Virus record (IMG/VR): IMGVR_UViG_3300031162_000807
Span: 1 to 42,422 of that record
From: a virus
Strand: one strand, 5' to 3'
Length of the DNA stretch: 42,422 bases
A program made the position numbers and the translations under genes. Under the pieces are notes generated by a model, which did not search any database, had not been told where the DNA came from, and worked only from the letters and a program-made list of their open reading frames with translations. Every line of letters begins with the position of its first letter. The first letter of the stretch is position 1. Positions 1 to 8,052 of this stretch are shown here, piece after piece.

Positions 1-114
1 AAAGTTGTTCAGGATGCCGGAATCACTCTCAAGTTTGGAGATGTTGAAGAGGTAGAAGAGGTAATTACTGCTGAAAATATCTACGACTACTTGTTAAAGC
101 GTGGTATAGAATGA
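1..114 (+). CDS. C-terminal 37 residues of an unknown phage protein (partial)
   Basis: Frame 1 is open from the first base and stops at TGA 112-114. The visible tail is acidic (GDVEEVEEV) and ends LLKRGIE. The stop overlaps the next start as ATGA (111-114), a translational-coupling arrangement used throughout this genome. Its place two genes upstream of the sheath is where myoviruses usually carry head-completion, neck or tail-terminator proteins, but too little is present to assign a function. Confidence 0.6.
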   Translation, partial: KVVQDAGITLKFGDVEEVEEVITAENIYDYLLKRGIE

Positions 115-341
115 CGAAAATGAAAGTTATTGCAAAACGAGGCACCGAAACAGTAGCATTAGCTGCACAAGATGCAGACCCTTCGGACCAGCGTCTTCAA
201 GTTATGCTCCAAGACACTGAAACGGGCAAAAAGACTGGGCCTTTCTTGTGGTACAGTCTGCTGGCTCGTGGCTATTGGGAACCCGTTGTTGATACTAATT
301 TGTTGAGCGACCCCGCTGCAACTTTAGATGAGATAGACTAG
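111..341 (+). CDS. Small hypothetical protein upstream of the tail sheath
   Basis: A 76-residue protein that I do not recognise. It starts at ATG 111, overlapping the upstream stop by four bases; a second ATG at 120 would give MKVIAKRG and is an equally possible start. The sequence is mixed polar with aromatics in the middle (FLWYSLLARGYWEP) and an acidic end, without a signal peptide or membrane segment. Its position between a probable neck gene and the sheath suggests a minor structural or assembly protein of the head-tail junction. That is inference from synteny only. Confidence 0.6.
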   Translation: MTKMKVIAKRGTETVALAAQDADPSDQRLQVMLQDTETGKKTGPFLWYSLLARGYWEPVVDTNLLSDPAATLDEID

Positions 342-345
342 TGAT

Positions 346-579
346 ATGAGTTCACTCGAAAACGAAACTAATTACGATCCTTTTGAAGAAGATATGTACG
401 TGTCGGGTACGGAGCCGCCAACTATTGACGATTTCCGTGAATATCAAACGCAGCTGCTTAGCCGTTATGCCGAAGTAGTGAAGCGGGCAGGGCTTCCCTT
501 AAACGAACGTGGCACAGTCGACTGGAAAGCTGTCGTTGCAGAAGAACGTGCAAAGCTGGAAAAAGAAGCTGATTCTTGA
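346..579 (+). CDS. Small acidic hypothetical protein upstream of the tail sheath
   Basis: A 77-residue protein starting four bases after the previous stop. It is acidic at the N-terminus (YDPFEEDMYV) and has a predicted helical, charged C-terminal half (VAEERAKLEKEADS). No membrane segment, cysteine pair or known motif is visible and I cannot name a family. It is the last gene before a 131-base leader that contains a probable promoter for the sheath, so it likely closes the head/neck transcription unit. Confidence 0.6.
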   Translation: MSSLENETNYDPFEEDMYVSGTEPPTIDDFREYQTQLLSRYAEVVKRAGLPLNERGTVDWKAVVAEERAKLEKEADS

Positions 580-617
580 TACTACCCACGTAGTTACACT
601 AGTTTTTGTTGTTGGCA

Positions 618-626
618 TGGTAAAAT
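618..626 (+). promoter_or_regulatory. Probable extended -10 promoter for the sheath operon
   Basis: TGG followed by TAAAAT reads as an extended -10 element, about 85 bases upstream of the sheath start, in the only sizeable gap of this region. No good -35 hexamer lies at 16-18 bases. The same TGG-TAnAAT form recurs at 18484, 23666 and 39609, which raises confidence. Confidence 0.45.
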
Positions 627-710
627 AAAATTTGATAGAGCGTACGCTTTGCGTATCCCGCAGGGCTTGTTCAATACTAGTATTGTAACTACAAGAATAT
701 GGAGGCAATT

Positions 711-2255
711 ATGCCGGGAGTTAATGTCACCACTGCAGTACGCACGGGTCCTGTGGGCACCGGCACTAATGTGGCTGGTCAAGCTTTTTTGGTGGGTACT
801 GCTGAGCGGGGGTCAACGACTGAGCCTACGCTTCTTCGTAGTTTTAGAGACTACACGACTTACTATGGCAAGTATCAGTCGGGCAATTTATATTCGCATG
901 TGAAAACGTTTTTCGATGAAGGCGGTTCTCGTTGCTACGTTTTCCGGGCCATTAATTATACGACTGCGGATCAGGTTGCTGCGGCGGTTACTTTGAACCA
1001 GAGCGCTTCGGCTACCCTGACGTTGACTGCCGCTAATGTTGGCACTTGGGGCAACGGTTTGACAGCAACGATTCAGACGATTGCTGAAGATCCCAACATT
1101 TTGGCAGGATATTTCCGTGTTAAGATTGCGTTAGATGGTGAAACGTTGCTGTCGACGCGTGATTTGGCTGACAAGTCAGACGCTATTAGCTTTATCAACA
1201 CTTCTGTTGTCAAGCATCTGGTTGTCGCATCGGACGCTGATCCTCTTGCAGGCAATCCTACTGCGATTGCGGATGAGCCTTTTGCTGGCGGTTCTGATGG
1301 AACTGCTCCGCTTACTGACCATATCGAAGACGCTTTGGATGGTTCGTTTGATGCTGATCCAGATGTGGAAAGTTGTTTTAGCGCTACGTTAGCAACTGGG
1401 GCTGTGGCAGCGCCGGGATACACTGGCTCGCAGATTTGGAATGCGCTACGCAATCATGCTGCGGCTAATAACCGGATTGCTGTGTGTGCTTTTACTTTGG
1501 GCGATTCTTCGGCGGGGGCTAAGACGGCGGCATCAGCGTACTATGCTGACAATGAAGGAAAGTCGATGGCATTCTACTGGCCGCACATTAAGGTTCCTGC
1601 TCCGAACACCAACGAGTTGGCGACGGGTCAGTCTACAGTAACGACTGCCACGATTAATCTTTCACCGGAAGCCTATGCTGCGGCAGCGCGTGCAAAGGCT
1701 GTGGAGGCGGCAGGCGGTCCTTGGCGTGCTGGTGCGGGTCAGATTTCTCAGGCGGTTAATATCACTGATTTGTATCAGGATGTGACTCCGGCTACGGCAG
1801 ACACGTTGGATAAGGCGCGTGTTAACGCTATCCGTAAGGTTAATGACACGATTCGGGTGTATGGCGCTCGTTCGGTTTCTAGCGATGAAGTGAATTGGCG
1901 GTACATTACGCAGCAGGACACGATTAATTACATTAAGAACGGTGTTGAGGAGCGCATGGAGCGTTTCTTGTTTGAGGTGATTGATGGTAATGGTATACTG
2001 TTTGGGCGAATCCGTGCGTCGATTACTGCGTTGTTAAAGCCTATCGCTAAGCTCAATGGGTTGTACGCTGCTTTTGATGCCAACGGCAAGCAGATTGACC
2101 CTGGGTTTACGGTTGATGTTTCTGCTGACAATAACCCGACTGCTCAGCTGGCTGAAGGCGAAGTCACCGCCACGATCGGTGTTCGCGTGTCGGGTGTGGC
2201 AGATTTAATTAATGTTGTTATCACCAAGAGTAATCTTGTTGATCCTCTAGTGTAA
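711..2255 (+). CDS. Contractile tail sheath protein
   Basis: This 514-residue protein forms the contractile outer tube of the tail, stacking as hexamers around the inner tube and contracting at infection. The N-terminus (PGVNVTTAVRTGPV), the following GQAFLVGTAERG segment and the FFDEGGSRCYVFRA segment are typical of sheath proteins of the gp18/XkdK class. The C-terminal half contains the usual INAIRK-like and RRYI-like regions (ARVNAIRKVNDTIRVYG, NWRYITQQD) used for subunit linkage. I place the start at ATG 711 rather than 699 because GGAGG at 701-705 lies five bases before 711; translation from 699 would place the Shine-Dalgarno inside the gene. It is followed after 14 bases by the tube gene. 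The length is shorter than T4 gp18 (659) but in the normal range. Confidence 0.93.
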   Translation: MPGVNVTTAVRTGPVGTGTNVAGQAFLVGTAERGSTTEPTLLRSFRDYTTYYGKYQSGNLYSHVKTFFDEGGSRCYVFRAINYTTADQVAAAVTLNQSASATLTLTAANVGTWGNGLTATIQTIAEDPNILAGYFRVKIALDGETLLSTRDLADKSDAISFINTSVVKHLVVASDADPLAGNPTAIADEPFAGGSDGTAPLTDHIEDALDGSFDADPDVESCFSATLATGAVAAPGYTGSQIWNALRNHAAANNRIAVCAFTLGDSSAGAKTAASAYYADNEGKSMAFYWPHIKVPAPNTNELATGQSTVTTATINLSPEAYAAAARAKAVEAAGGPWRAGAGQISQAVNITDLYQDVTPATADTLDKARVNAIRKVNDTIRVYGARSVSSDEVNWRYITQQDTINYIKNGVEERMERFLFEVIDGNGILFGRIRASITALLKPIAKLNGLYAAFDANGKQIDPGFTVDVSADNNPTAQLAEGEVTATIGVRVSGVADLINVVITKSNLVDPLV

Positions 2256-2269
2256 GGAGAGAATAAGCT

Positions 2270-2731
2270 ATGGCATTAGCAAAGGCAACTCAAAGGCAGA
2301 TTGTGGCTGAGATTAGCCCCTTGAATAAGGCGGGTGTTAATCCGCCTGATTTGCAGGGCAGCGATGTTGGCCCGTACTTTACGACCGTTAGTGGTGGGGA
2401 GATTAGTGCTGCAGTTGAGAAGGTGTATGATGGTGGCGCTCCGTTCCCTGTAACGTTGTGTGCTCCGTCGGAAATTGGTGATATCACTGTTAGTCGTTTT
2501 GTTACGACTAATTCTGGTGAGTACACTGATATCAAGAGCCTTCGGCAGCTGGTTGGCAAGGCACACTATGATGTGACTGTGTATACCCTTAACTGCGATC
2601 TTAAGGAGCCTGGGTCTGAGCGTGTTTATCCGGAGGCACTGCTGGTGGGGCTTACTGAGCCTGATGGCGACGCATCTTCGGGCGCTCCGGCGACGTTTTC
2701 TTTAACGTTTGCTATTTCGGAAGTTGAGTAA
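2270..2731 (+). CDS. Tail tube protein
   Basis: A 153-residue protein directly downstream of the sheath, the universal place of the myovirus inner tube gene. It should polymerise as hexameric rings forming the DNA channel inside the sheath. Size and beta-rich character fit the gp19/XkdM class (SEIGDITVSRFVTTNSGEY, DVTVYTLNCDLKE, ATFSLTFAISEVE). A strong Shine-Dalgarno AAGGAGAG overlaps the stop codon of the sheath gene, which suggests coupled, high-level synthesis. A rho-independent terminator follows 38 bases after the stop, so sheath and tube make a discrete high-expression unit. Confidence 0.88.
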   Translation: MALAKATQRQIVAEISPLNKAGVNPPDLQGSDVGPYFTTVSGGEISAAVEKVYDGGAPFPVTLCAPSEIGDITVSRFVTTNSGEYTDIKSLRQLVGKAHYDVTVYTLNCDLKEPGSERVYPEALLVGLTEPDGDASSGAPATFSLTFAISEVE

Positions 2732-2769
2732 TTTTTACTTAGTTTATTAGTCTTTACACTATTTTAGAG

Positions 2770-2802
2770 AAAGCGTCACTTTCGGGTGACGCTTTTTCTT
2801 TT
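2770..2802 (+). terminator. Rho-independent terminator after the tube gene
   Basis: A perfect 10-bp stem (2770-2779 with 2786-2795, GCGTCAC/GTGACGC core) with a six-base loop is followed by a T-rich tract to 2802. It ends the sheath-tube transcript. Confidence 0.92.
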
Positions 2803-2810
2803 GTAGTGCC

Positions 2811-2839
2811 TTGACATGGGGTTTTGATTTTAATAGCCT
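2811..2839 (+). promoter_or_regulatory. Sigma-70 promoter for the chaperone/tape-measure operon
   Basis: A consensus -35 TTGACA (2811-2816) is separated by 17 bases from TAGCCT (2834-2839), which keeps the key first, second and last -10 bases. It sits just after the terminator and before the chaperone gene, so it would start a new transcription unit. Confidence 0.6.
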
Positions 2840-2874
2840 ATCTAGGAAGCTGTTTGTCTATGAAAGGATTTGGA

Positions 2875-3396
2875 ATGGCCGACGATATTGTTGAGGTTGA
2901 GGGAGCATCTCCCACTAAGAAGGCAGATGATGCTTTTGGTTCCACCAGTAGGAGCGTGTCTGTGTTGGACATGTTGAAAGAGGAGATCTCTCGTGAGGTT
3001 ACTCGTCCGGAAGTGGAGATGAATGTGCCGGAGCGTTCTGGGGTTACTGTTCGGTTCTCGCCTAATATTACGAATGATCAGTTGAAGGCTTGGCGACGGA
3101 ATTCCACGAATCGGAAGACTGATGAGCTGGATTCAATCAAGTTTTCGTGTTATGTGATTGGTAATACGGTTACTGGTATTTATATGAAGGACGAGTTGGT
3201 GTTGGATGATAATGGTAATGCGGTTACGTTTGCGTCTCCGGTGATGATGGAGATGACGGGTACGCAGCGTCCGTTGCCTGATGCTATTCGTGCGTTTTAT
3301 GGGGTTGATCCTCATTTGGAGAATGTGGCGTTGAAGATTTTGGATTATGCTGGGTATGGGGATGATGTTGATGCTGAGGACCCTATGCAGGGCTAG
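2875..3396 (+). CDS. Tail assembly chaperone, short (zero-frame) form
   Basis: A 173-residue protein between tube and tape measure, where tailed phages carry a pair of chaperones made from overlapping frames (the lambda gpG/gpGT arrangement). It is thought to coat the tape measure during tail assembly and is absent from the finished virion. The start is ATG 2875, with AAAGGA seven bases upstream (2863-2868), rather than the upstream in-frame ATG at 2860. The N-terminus is acidic and flexible. A folded core follows (GVTVRFSPNITNDQLKAW...), resembling chaperones of other phages. The end (DDVDAEDPMQG) enters a programmed frameshift region. I see no catalytic motif; the call rests on position, size and the frameshift. 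Confidence 0.82.
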   Translation: MADDIVEVEGASPTKKADDAFGSTSRSVSVLDMLKEEISREVTRPEVEMNVPERSGVTVRFSPNITNDQLKAWRRNSTNRKTDELDSIKFSCYVIGNTVTGIYMKDELVLDDNGNAVTFASPVMMEMTGTQRPLPDAIRAFYGVDPHLENVALKILDYAGYGDDVDAEDPMQG

Positions 3397-3411
3397 TTGA
3401 TGAGCTAGCCC
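3378..3411 (+). promoter_or_regulatory. Programmed -1 frameshift signal
   Basis: The zero frame ends at TAG 3394-3396. The -1 frame is open from 3378 onward, so slippage must happen within 3378-3396. A perfect 7-bp hairpin (GGGCTAG 3390-3396 with CTAGCCC 3405-3411) begins five bases after GGACCCT (3378-3384). This is the usual spacing between slip site and stimulator. GGACCCT is not a canonical X-XXY-YYZ heptamer; CCT-to-CCC re-pairing in the A site works but the P site re-pairs poorly. The slip site itself is therefore tentative. Confidence 0.6.
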
Positions 3412-3587
3412 TTGATCCTCGGATTAAGTCTGTTGCGCGGCTTGCTGAGGCGTTTCATTGTGATCCGATTCAGTTGTTGAATTGTGATTTGGATGAGTGG
3501 TTGATTCGTATGGCTGCGGCTAAGGCTTTGTCTGCGGATCATGAGCGTAGAGAAAAAGAAAGAAAGGGTAGTCATGGTGGCTACTGA
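3378..3587 (+). CDS. Tail assembly chaperone, -1 frame extension
   Basis: This 69-codon open frame has no plausible start of its own and is read by a -1 shift from the upstream chaperone. The fusion product would be about 237 residues. The extension (LDPRIKSVARLAEAFHCDPI, LDEWLIRMAAAKALSADHER) is helical and has the layout of the T domain of other phages, which recruits the tape measure while the upstream G domain recruits tube protein. It ends at TGA 3585-3587, immediately before a hairpin and the tape measure gene. Without frameshifting the frame would be untranslated, so its conserved-looking coding character supports the mechanism. Confidence 0.8.
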   Translation, partial: GPYAGLVDELALDPRIKSVARLAEAFHCDPIQLLNCDLDEWLIRMAAAKALSADHERREKERKGSHGGY

Positions 3588-3588
3588 T

Positions 3589-3632
3589 AACCGGGAATTT
3601 CTATAGAATAATAGAAGTTCCCGGTTTTCTTT
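3589..3632 (+). terminator. Terminator-like long hairpin between chaperone and tape measure
   Basis: AACCGGGAA (3589-3597) pairs with TTCCCGGTT (3618-3626), and an inner TTCTAT/ATAGAA stem extends the structure; TTTTCTTT follows. It has the form of a rho-independent terminator, yet no promoter fits in the 19 bases before the next Shine-Dalgarno. It probably works as a partial attenuator or RNA-processing site that lowers tape measure expression. Confidence 0.7.
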
Positions 3633-3651
3633 GTTTGGGGGAGGTGTTTGT

Positions 3652-6600
3652 ATGGCGGCACAAGACAAGGTCGTAATTCAGGTTGATGTTGATTTAGGTA
3701 GTAGTCTGGCACAGTTTACTGCTTTAAAGCAAGTAATGGATGATTTAGATAAGCGGACTAAGCGTTATGCTGATCATCTCAAGAATACAAATAAGCACAC
3801 ACAAAAAGCGTCAGCTAATTACGATAAAATTGAGCAGTCGATTAAAAGAACGAATGATCGATTAGATCAGACGGTTACAAACTTCAACAAGGTAGCTGGA
3901 AGCACTGCCAATGTGAACAAAGCGTTGGATAAGCATGACCGCAAGATGGATAAAGTCGATCGCAAGCATCGTAGACTGGGCAACACCATACGAGGATTGA
4001 CTAAAGTATTTCAAAAGTTTATTACCACTTTAGGAAAGTTTACAATCTTTGCATTAGTTGGGCAACTCGGGCTATTTACTTTAGGTTTACTTTCAATTAA
4101 ACTGGCTTTAATTACAGGGCGTGCTGCCGTGTCGCTCTATGATATAGCATTAAAAGGCTTATCGGTTACTGCGGCGGGAGCGGCAACTGCGCTTTCTGTA
4201 GCCGCTGCAGCTATGCGCCAATTTCAAGAAGCGATGCTTATTCCTACTATGGGCGGGGCCATGAATAAACAGGGCGCTCAAAATGCGGCTCTGCTTAGTC
4301 GTAGTTTAGGTTCACGCAGTTCAGGATTGTTGGGCGGCGAAGCAAGTCAAGCTCTAATTACAGCATTTGCTAGATCAGGCGTGCGGCCTTCGCAGTCAGC
4401 AGGTTTGGCTCGCCAGATGATTAACTTATCAGGCGGCGATCCGGCGGCGGTCCAACAAATGGCGCAGGCTATTGCATCGGGAGACCTGACAGCGGCTACG
4501 GCGTCAGTGTCGGGTGCTCGGGGCTTTAAAAAAGATTCGTTGGAAGGTGTATCTACGGTAGCTGAACTTATGGCAGCGATAGGTTCTGGGCGTGTGGTGT
4601 CTGACAATTTTCGTGGAGTTAGTGCAGGCTTAGCCGGAACGTTTATTGGCACGGGAAAAACAGAATTTGCTGGGTTAAAAAACATGTTTGCAGATATGGG
4701 TCAGGGTTTATTAGGTCCTTTCCGTGACGCCATGTTAGATATCGGTCGAATTATGCGCCAAAACTTTGTAGGTATGGCGGCGCTGATTCAACGGTTTGGG
4801 GGGGAGTCTTTTGCGCCCACGCTGGTAACAATGGTCGATAAGACTATGGATTTTATTCGAAGTAATATTTTTGACCATTTAGATAATATTACTCAAATGG
4901 GAGAAAGTTTTGTTGGCTTCTTTAGGTCTATTCGGAATTTCTTTAGAGGGGTGGGAGATTTTCTAGGAGAGTTTGAGCCAGCGGCTAATGTGTTGATTGA
5001 TATGTTTGGGGCTATGCGCTCTACTGGTGGCGGGCGTAGTTTGTTTAGACGGTTTTCTGATTCGATTGTTGAAAACGCTAGTGCGTTTAAACAGTTTGGT
5101 TCTTCGGTGGGTAATGTTATTGGGGCATTGTTTGATGTTTTAGGAGCTGGTCAGGATAGCTTTTTTGATAGGTTGCCGTTTTTTGCTGAAATTTTAGACA
5201 AAATTGCTTTTAAAATAATTCCTAGTTTGACGCGCATTTTTAATGCTTTCCTTCCGTTGATGCAGCAGCTTCCGGGGGCGCTGGATGGCTTAGCGGTTGT
5301 TTTGAACGTTCTGGCCCCGATTATTGAGGGTCTCGTCAGTGTTGTTTCCACGTTAATTGGGGTGCTCTCCATGATCCCTGTCCCTGGGGGAGATGGCGCC
5401 AACTTAGGCAATATCGCTATGATCATGGGCGGCGCTATGTTGTTCAAGGGCCGAAACTTACGTAAAGCTAATAGCCTGCGGGCTTCTGCGGGATTACCGT
5501 TGTTGGGGGGCGGCGGTCGTTTCGGTAGTAATACGTTAAATTTAGCTAGAGCGCAGAGAGGCATGTTGCCTCAGTATGTGTCTGGATCGTTTATGAATTC
5601 GTGGAGAACCGGTGCTCGTATGCAGTTTAAAACAATGGGTGGCGTGACTATGCCGCCACGGGCTTTGGCTATGAGCGTGAGTTCAGGTCGCTATTTGAAC
5701 AATATGGCTGCCGCTTCGGGAGCATCTAGAGGATTCGGTGGTTTAAGTGCGCTGGGTAAGGCAAATGTCCTTGCAGGTATCGGGTTGGGCGGCTATGAAA
5801 TGTTTAATTCTACTACAAACGCTTATAAAACTGGGCGTATGGGTGCAGGCGGTGCATTAGGAGGTGCTTCGGTTGGGGCAAGTATTGGCACAATGATTAT
5901 GCCTGGTATTCCGACTGTAGTGGGAGCGTTAATTGGGGCTGCTGTGGGGCTCACGGTAGAAGGAATTGCCGCTGCCGTAGGAAATAGCCGATTAAAGACT
6001 AAAGCGAAAAAAGCTGCGGCTGATGTTATGAAGCAGGCTAGGGGTTTGAGTTTGGCGGGGGCAGGCGGGAATGCGTTTACTCGGACGGAGCAGGAGCTTA
6101 GTTTGTTGACGGCGGCTATGGAGGCTGCATTTGATCCAAAAACTGGTGAGTTTAAGCCCGATGGAGATACTCGGGCATTCAGGGATTATCTTCATTTTAT
6201 GGGCATCGATCCGAACGCTGTGCATCGGGATGAGATGTTCAATGAGCTTATAGGTGGGGATCTTAAGGGGGAGTTGGAAGGTGAACTAAATGAAGCTAAT
6301 CGGTTTGCGTCGGAGCAGATTTCAGATTTTGCTAGCATGTTAGATCTGGAGACTGATGTAGTTGGGGCGGCTTTAGAGCGTTTGGGTTTAGATATTTATA
6401 AGACTTTAGATCAGACAGGCGCTGCTTTGCTTATTTTGGCTCAAGTTTTACCACTGATAGAGCGCAATGAAACGTTCCTTCCAGATTTGAGTACTTCAGC
6501 GATGGGGCAAGCCGAGTTGAAGGCGACAGCTAATGCGGCGTTTACAACGTTAGCGAATGCTACTGGTGATGATTTTACGACAGATTTAATTTCTGATGCG

Positions 6601-7296
6601 ATTCAAGCTTTTGCTGTGTTTGAAGTAGCGTCTGGCCTGTCGCCGGATATTGCGGGATTTTCTGCTTTGCGTGAGATACGTGAGAAGTTACTTACTCCTG
6701 GGCTGCTGGATCCTGATCGGGCAGGTTTGTTGGAGGAGGCGATGGTTACGGCTTCTAATGACATGGTTGCGCAGATGGAAGCGAAGTACGGTTTCAAGCC
6801 CGGAACTTTCGCTCAGTTTGGCGGCGAAAACGGTATTGTTGGCGACGAACCTGGCGAGCTAGGCGACATGGATAACTTTTTAACCAAGCAAGCTAAGTTA
6901 CGTAACGCTTTGAATCTTACTTCTGGTTTGACCGGCGCAGCTCGGATACAGGCTTTGAAAGCTGCTGGCGTGTCTTTCTTGCCTGGCACTAAAGACGTTA
7001 TTGGAAAGGCTTTCAGAAATGAACTTGGGGCGGCGGGCGATCGCTTTTCTTCTAATGCTTCGTTAGAGCAGCTAGCTGCGGAGGTTGACAAAGCGGGCGG
7101 AGATTCTACCGGCGTGCTACTTAGAACATTGGGAGAACAGGGCATGCTTGGCGAAAATGATGCTTTGGCGCTTCTGCGAACTAATGCTTTAGACCAGATC
7201 CAGATATCAAACGCTGAGATTTTAGAAGTGCTAAGATCAATTCATAACAGTGGCAACGATCCTGAACGAGTTGGCCGTGCTCTTACGGTCATCTAG
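3652..7296 (+). CDS. Tail tape measure protein
   Basis: A 1214-residue protein, the longest of the core tail genes, directly after the frameshifting chaperones. It sets tail length and travels with DNA at infection. The first 120 residues are charged, helical and coiled-coil-like (DDLDKRTKRYADHLK, KALDKHDRKMDKVDRKHRR). A hydrophobic stretch follows (FTIFALVGQLGLFTLGLLS), then Ala/Gly-rich helices. A second Gly-rich hydrophobic segment (GGASVGASIGTMIMPGIP) lies near residue 750. Both are typical membrane-active parts of tape measures. The start is ATG 3652, seven bases after GGAGG (3640-3644); an in-frame upstream ATG at 3631 lies in the hairpin tail. With about 0.15 nm per residue the tail would be near 180 nm. 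No lytic domain is visible. Confidence 0.92.
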   Translation: MAAQDKVVIQVDVDLGSSLAQFTALKQVMDDLDKRTKRYADHLKNTNKHTQKASANYDKIEQSIKRTNDRLDQTVTNFNKVAGSTANVNKALDKHDRKMDKVDRKHRRLGNTIRGLTKVFQKFITTLGKFTIFALVGQLGLFTLGLLSIKLALITGRAAVSLYDIALKGLSVTAAGAATALSVAAAAMRQFQEAMLIPTMGGAMNKQGAQNAALLSRSLGSRSSGLLGGEASQALITAFARSGVRPSQSAGLARQMINLSGGDPAAVQQMAQAIASGDLTAATASVSGARGFKKDSLEGVSTVAELMAAIGSGRVVSDNFRGVSAGLAGTFIGTGKTEFAGLKNMFADMGQGLLGPFRDAMLDIGRIMRQNFVGMAALIQRFGGESFAPTLVTMVDKTMDFIRSNIFDHLDNITQMGESFVGFFRSIRNFFRGVGDFLGEFEPAANVLIDMFGAMRSTGGGRSLFRRFSDSIVENASAFKQFGSSVGNVIGALFDVLGAGQDSFFDRLPFFAEILDKIAFKIIPSLTRIFNAFLPLMQQLPGALDGLAVVLNVLAPIIEGLVSVVSTLIGVLSMIPVPGGDGANLGNIAMIMGGAMLFKGRNLRKANSLRASAGLPLLGGGGRFGSNTLNLARAQRGMLPQYVSGSFMNSWRTGARMQFKTMGGVTMPPRALAMSVSSGRYLNNMAAASGASRGFGGLSALGKANVLAGIGLGGYEMFNSTTNAYKTGRMGAGGALGGASVGASIGTMIMPGIPTVVGALIGAAVGLTVEGIAAAVGNSRLKTKAKKAAADVMKQARGLSLAGAGGNAFTRTEQELSLLTAAMEAAFDPKTGEFKPDGDTRAFRDYLHFMGIDPNAVHRDEMFNELIGGDLKGELEGELNEANRFASEQISDFASMLDLETDVVGAALERLGLDIYKTLDQTGAALLILAQVLPLIERNETFLPDLSTSAMGQAELKATANAAFTTLANATGDDFTTDLISDAIQAFAVFEVASGLSPDIAGFSALREIREKLLTPGLLDPDRAGLLEEAMVTASNDMVAQMEAKYGFKPGTFAQFGGENGIVGDEPGELGDMDNFLTKQAKLRNALNLTSGLTGAARIQALKAAGVSFLPGTKDVIGKAFRNELGAAGDRFSSNASLEQLAAEVDKAGGDSTGVLLRTLGEQGMLGENDALALLRTNALDQIQISNAEILEVLRSIHNSGNDPERVGRALTVI

Positions 7297-7317
7297 CTTT
7301 AAATTTGAAAGATAAGT

Positions 7318-8043
7318 ATGACAATTCTACAACAACAAATAGTGACACTTAACAATGAAATTGATATCTTTGTTGATTATGTTGGTGCCGAGCCTAATCG
7401 TGTGCTCTTAAAACCGTTTCAGCCTAACAAAGCTTCGTCAAGCTCTTCTAGTTCGGCAGAGCCTGTTGGACCTTATCTGTATCAGCTGCCCGATAATAAG
7501 TCATGGTCAGACTTTCAAGTAGAATTTCCGTTTGGTCCTCAAGATGTTGAGTTTGAAGACTATGTGGCTACAACGAAACAGCTTCCGCGTCCTGGCAAAT
7601 CTCCTTTGCTTGTGTTTGAAAATCCGAGTTTACGGACTATTACTTTTAAGGGCATGATTGCAGATAAAGTGTCGCATGGCTGCGATCCGGTTTCTGTTGT
7701 TGAAGTTTTAGATCGTTTGGAGTTGATTGCAAGTAACGCTATTCCGTGTAAGTTTATTTATGGAGTATCTGCGGTTCCGTACGCTGTAACTATCACAAAG
7801 TTTGGGTTTACTGTTAAGCGTCGAAATGTGCAAGGCAACCCTACTCAGGTTGAGTTTAATATTCAGTTGACTGAGACTCCACGTTATGATCAAAAAGTTG
7901 TTTTGTTGGCTGGCGTGACTTTTGATGGAGGGACTACAGGCAGTGATGTCACAGCGGATCCCCCCGACGACACCGTTACTGATATTACAGTTGTTGTTGA
8001 TTCTAATGTGCTGGCGAATTTACTGGACAACGCCCTATCGTAG
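7318..8043 (+). CDS. Baseplate/tail-tube initiator-like protein
   Basis: A 241-residue protein between tape measure and hub. In myoviruses this position holds the protein that joins tube to hub (XkdP or gp53/LysM class, contractile-injection tube-initiator families). The middle has the beta-strand pattern of that group: ENPSLRTITFKGMI, then TITKFGFTVKRR and EFNIQLTETPRY. An N-terminal serine run (about residues 40-46) is a flexible linker, and the C-terminus is Asp/Val-rich. I do not see a clear LysM repeat. The stop TAG overlaps the Shine-Dalgarno (TAGGAG) of the hub gene, which suggests matched expression of the two. The function follows from position and pattern. Confidence 0.6.
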   Translation: MTILQQQIVTLNNEIDIFVDYVGAEPNRVLLKPFQPNKASSSSSSSAEPVGPYLYQLPDNKSWSDFQVEFPFGPQDVEFEDYVATTKQLPRPGKSPLLVFENPSLRTITFKGMIADKVSHGCDPVSVVEVLDRLELIASNAIPCKFIYGVSAVPYAVTITKFGFTVKRRNVQGNPTQVEFNIQLTETPRYDQKVVLLAGVTFDGGTTGSDVTADPPDDTVTDITVVVDSNVLANLLDNALS

Positions 8044-8052
8044 GAGTGTAGA

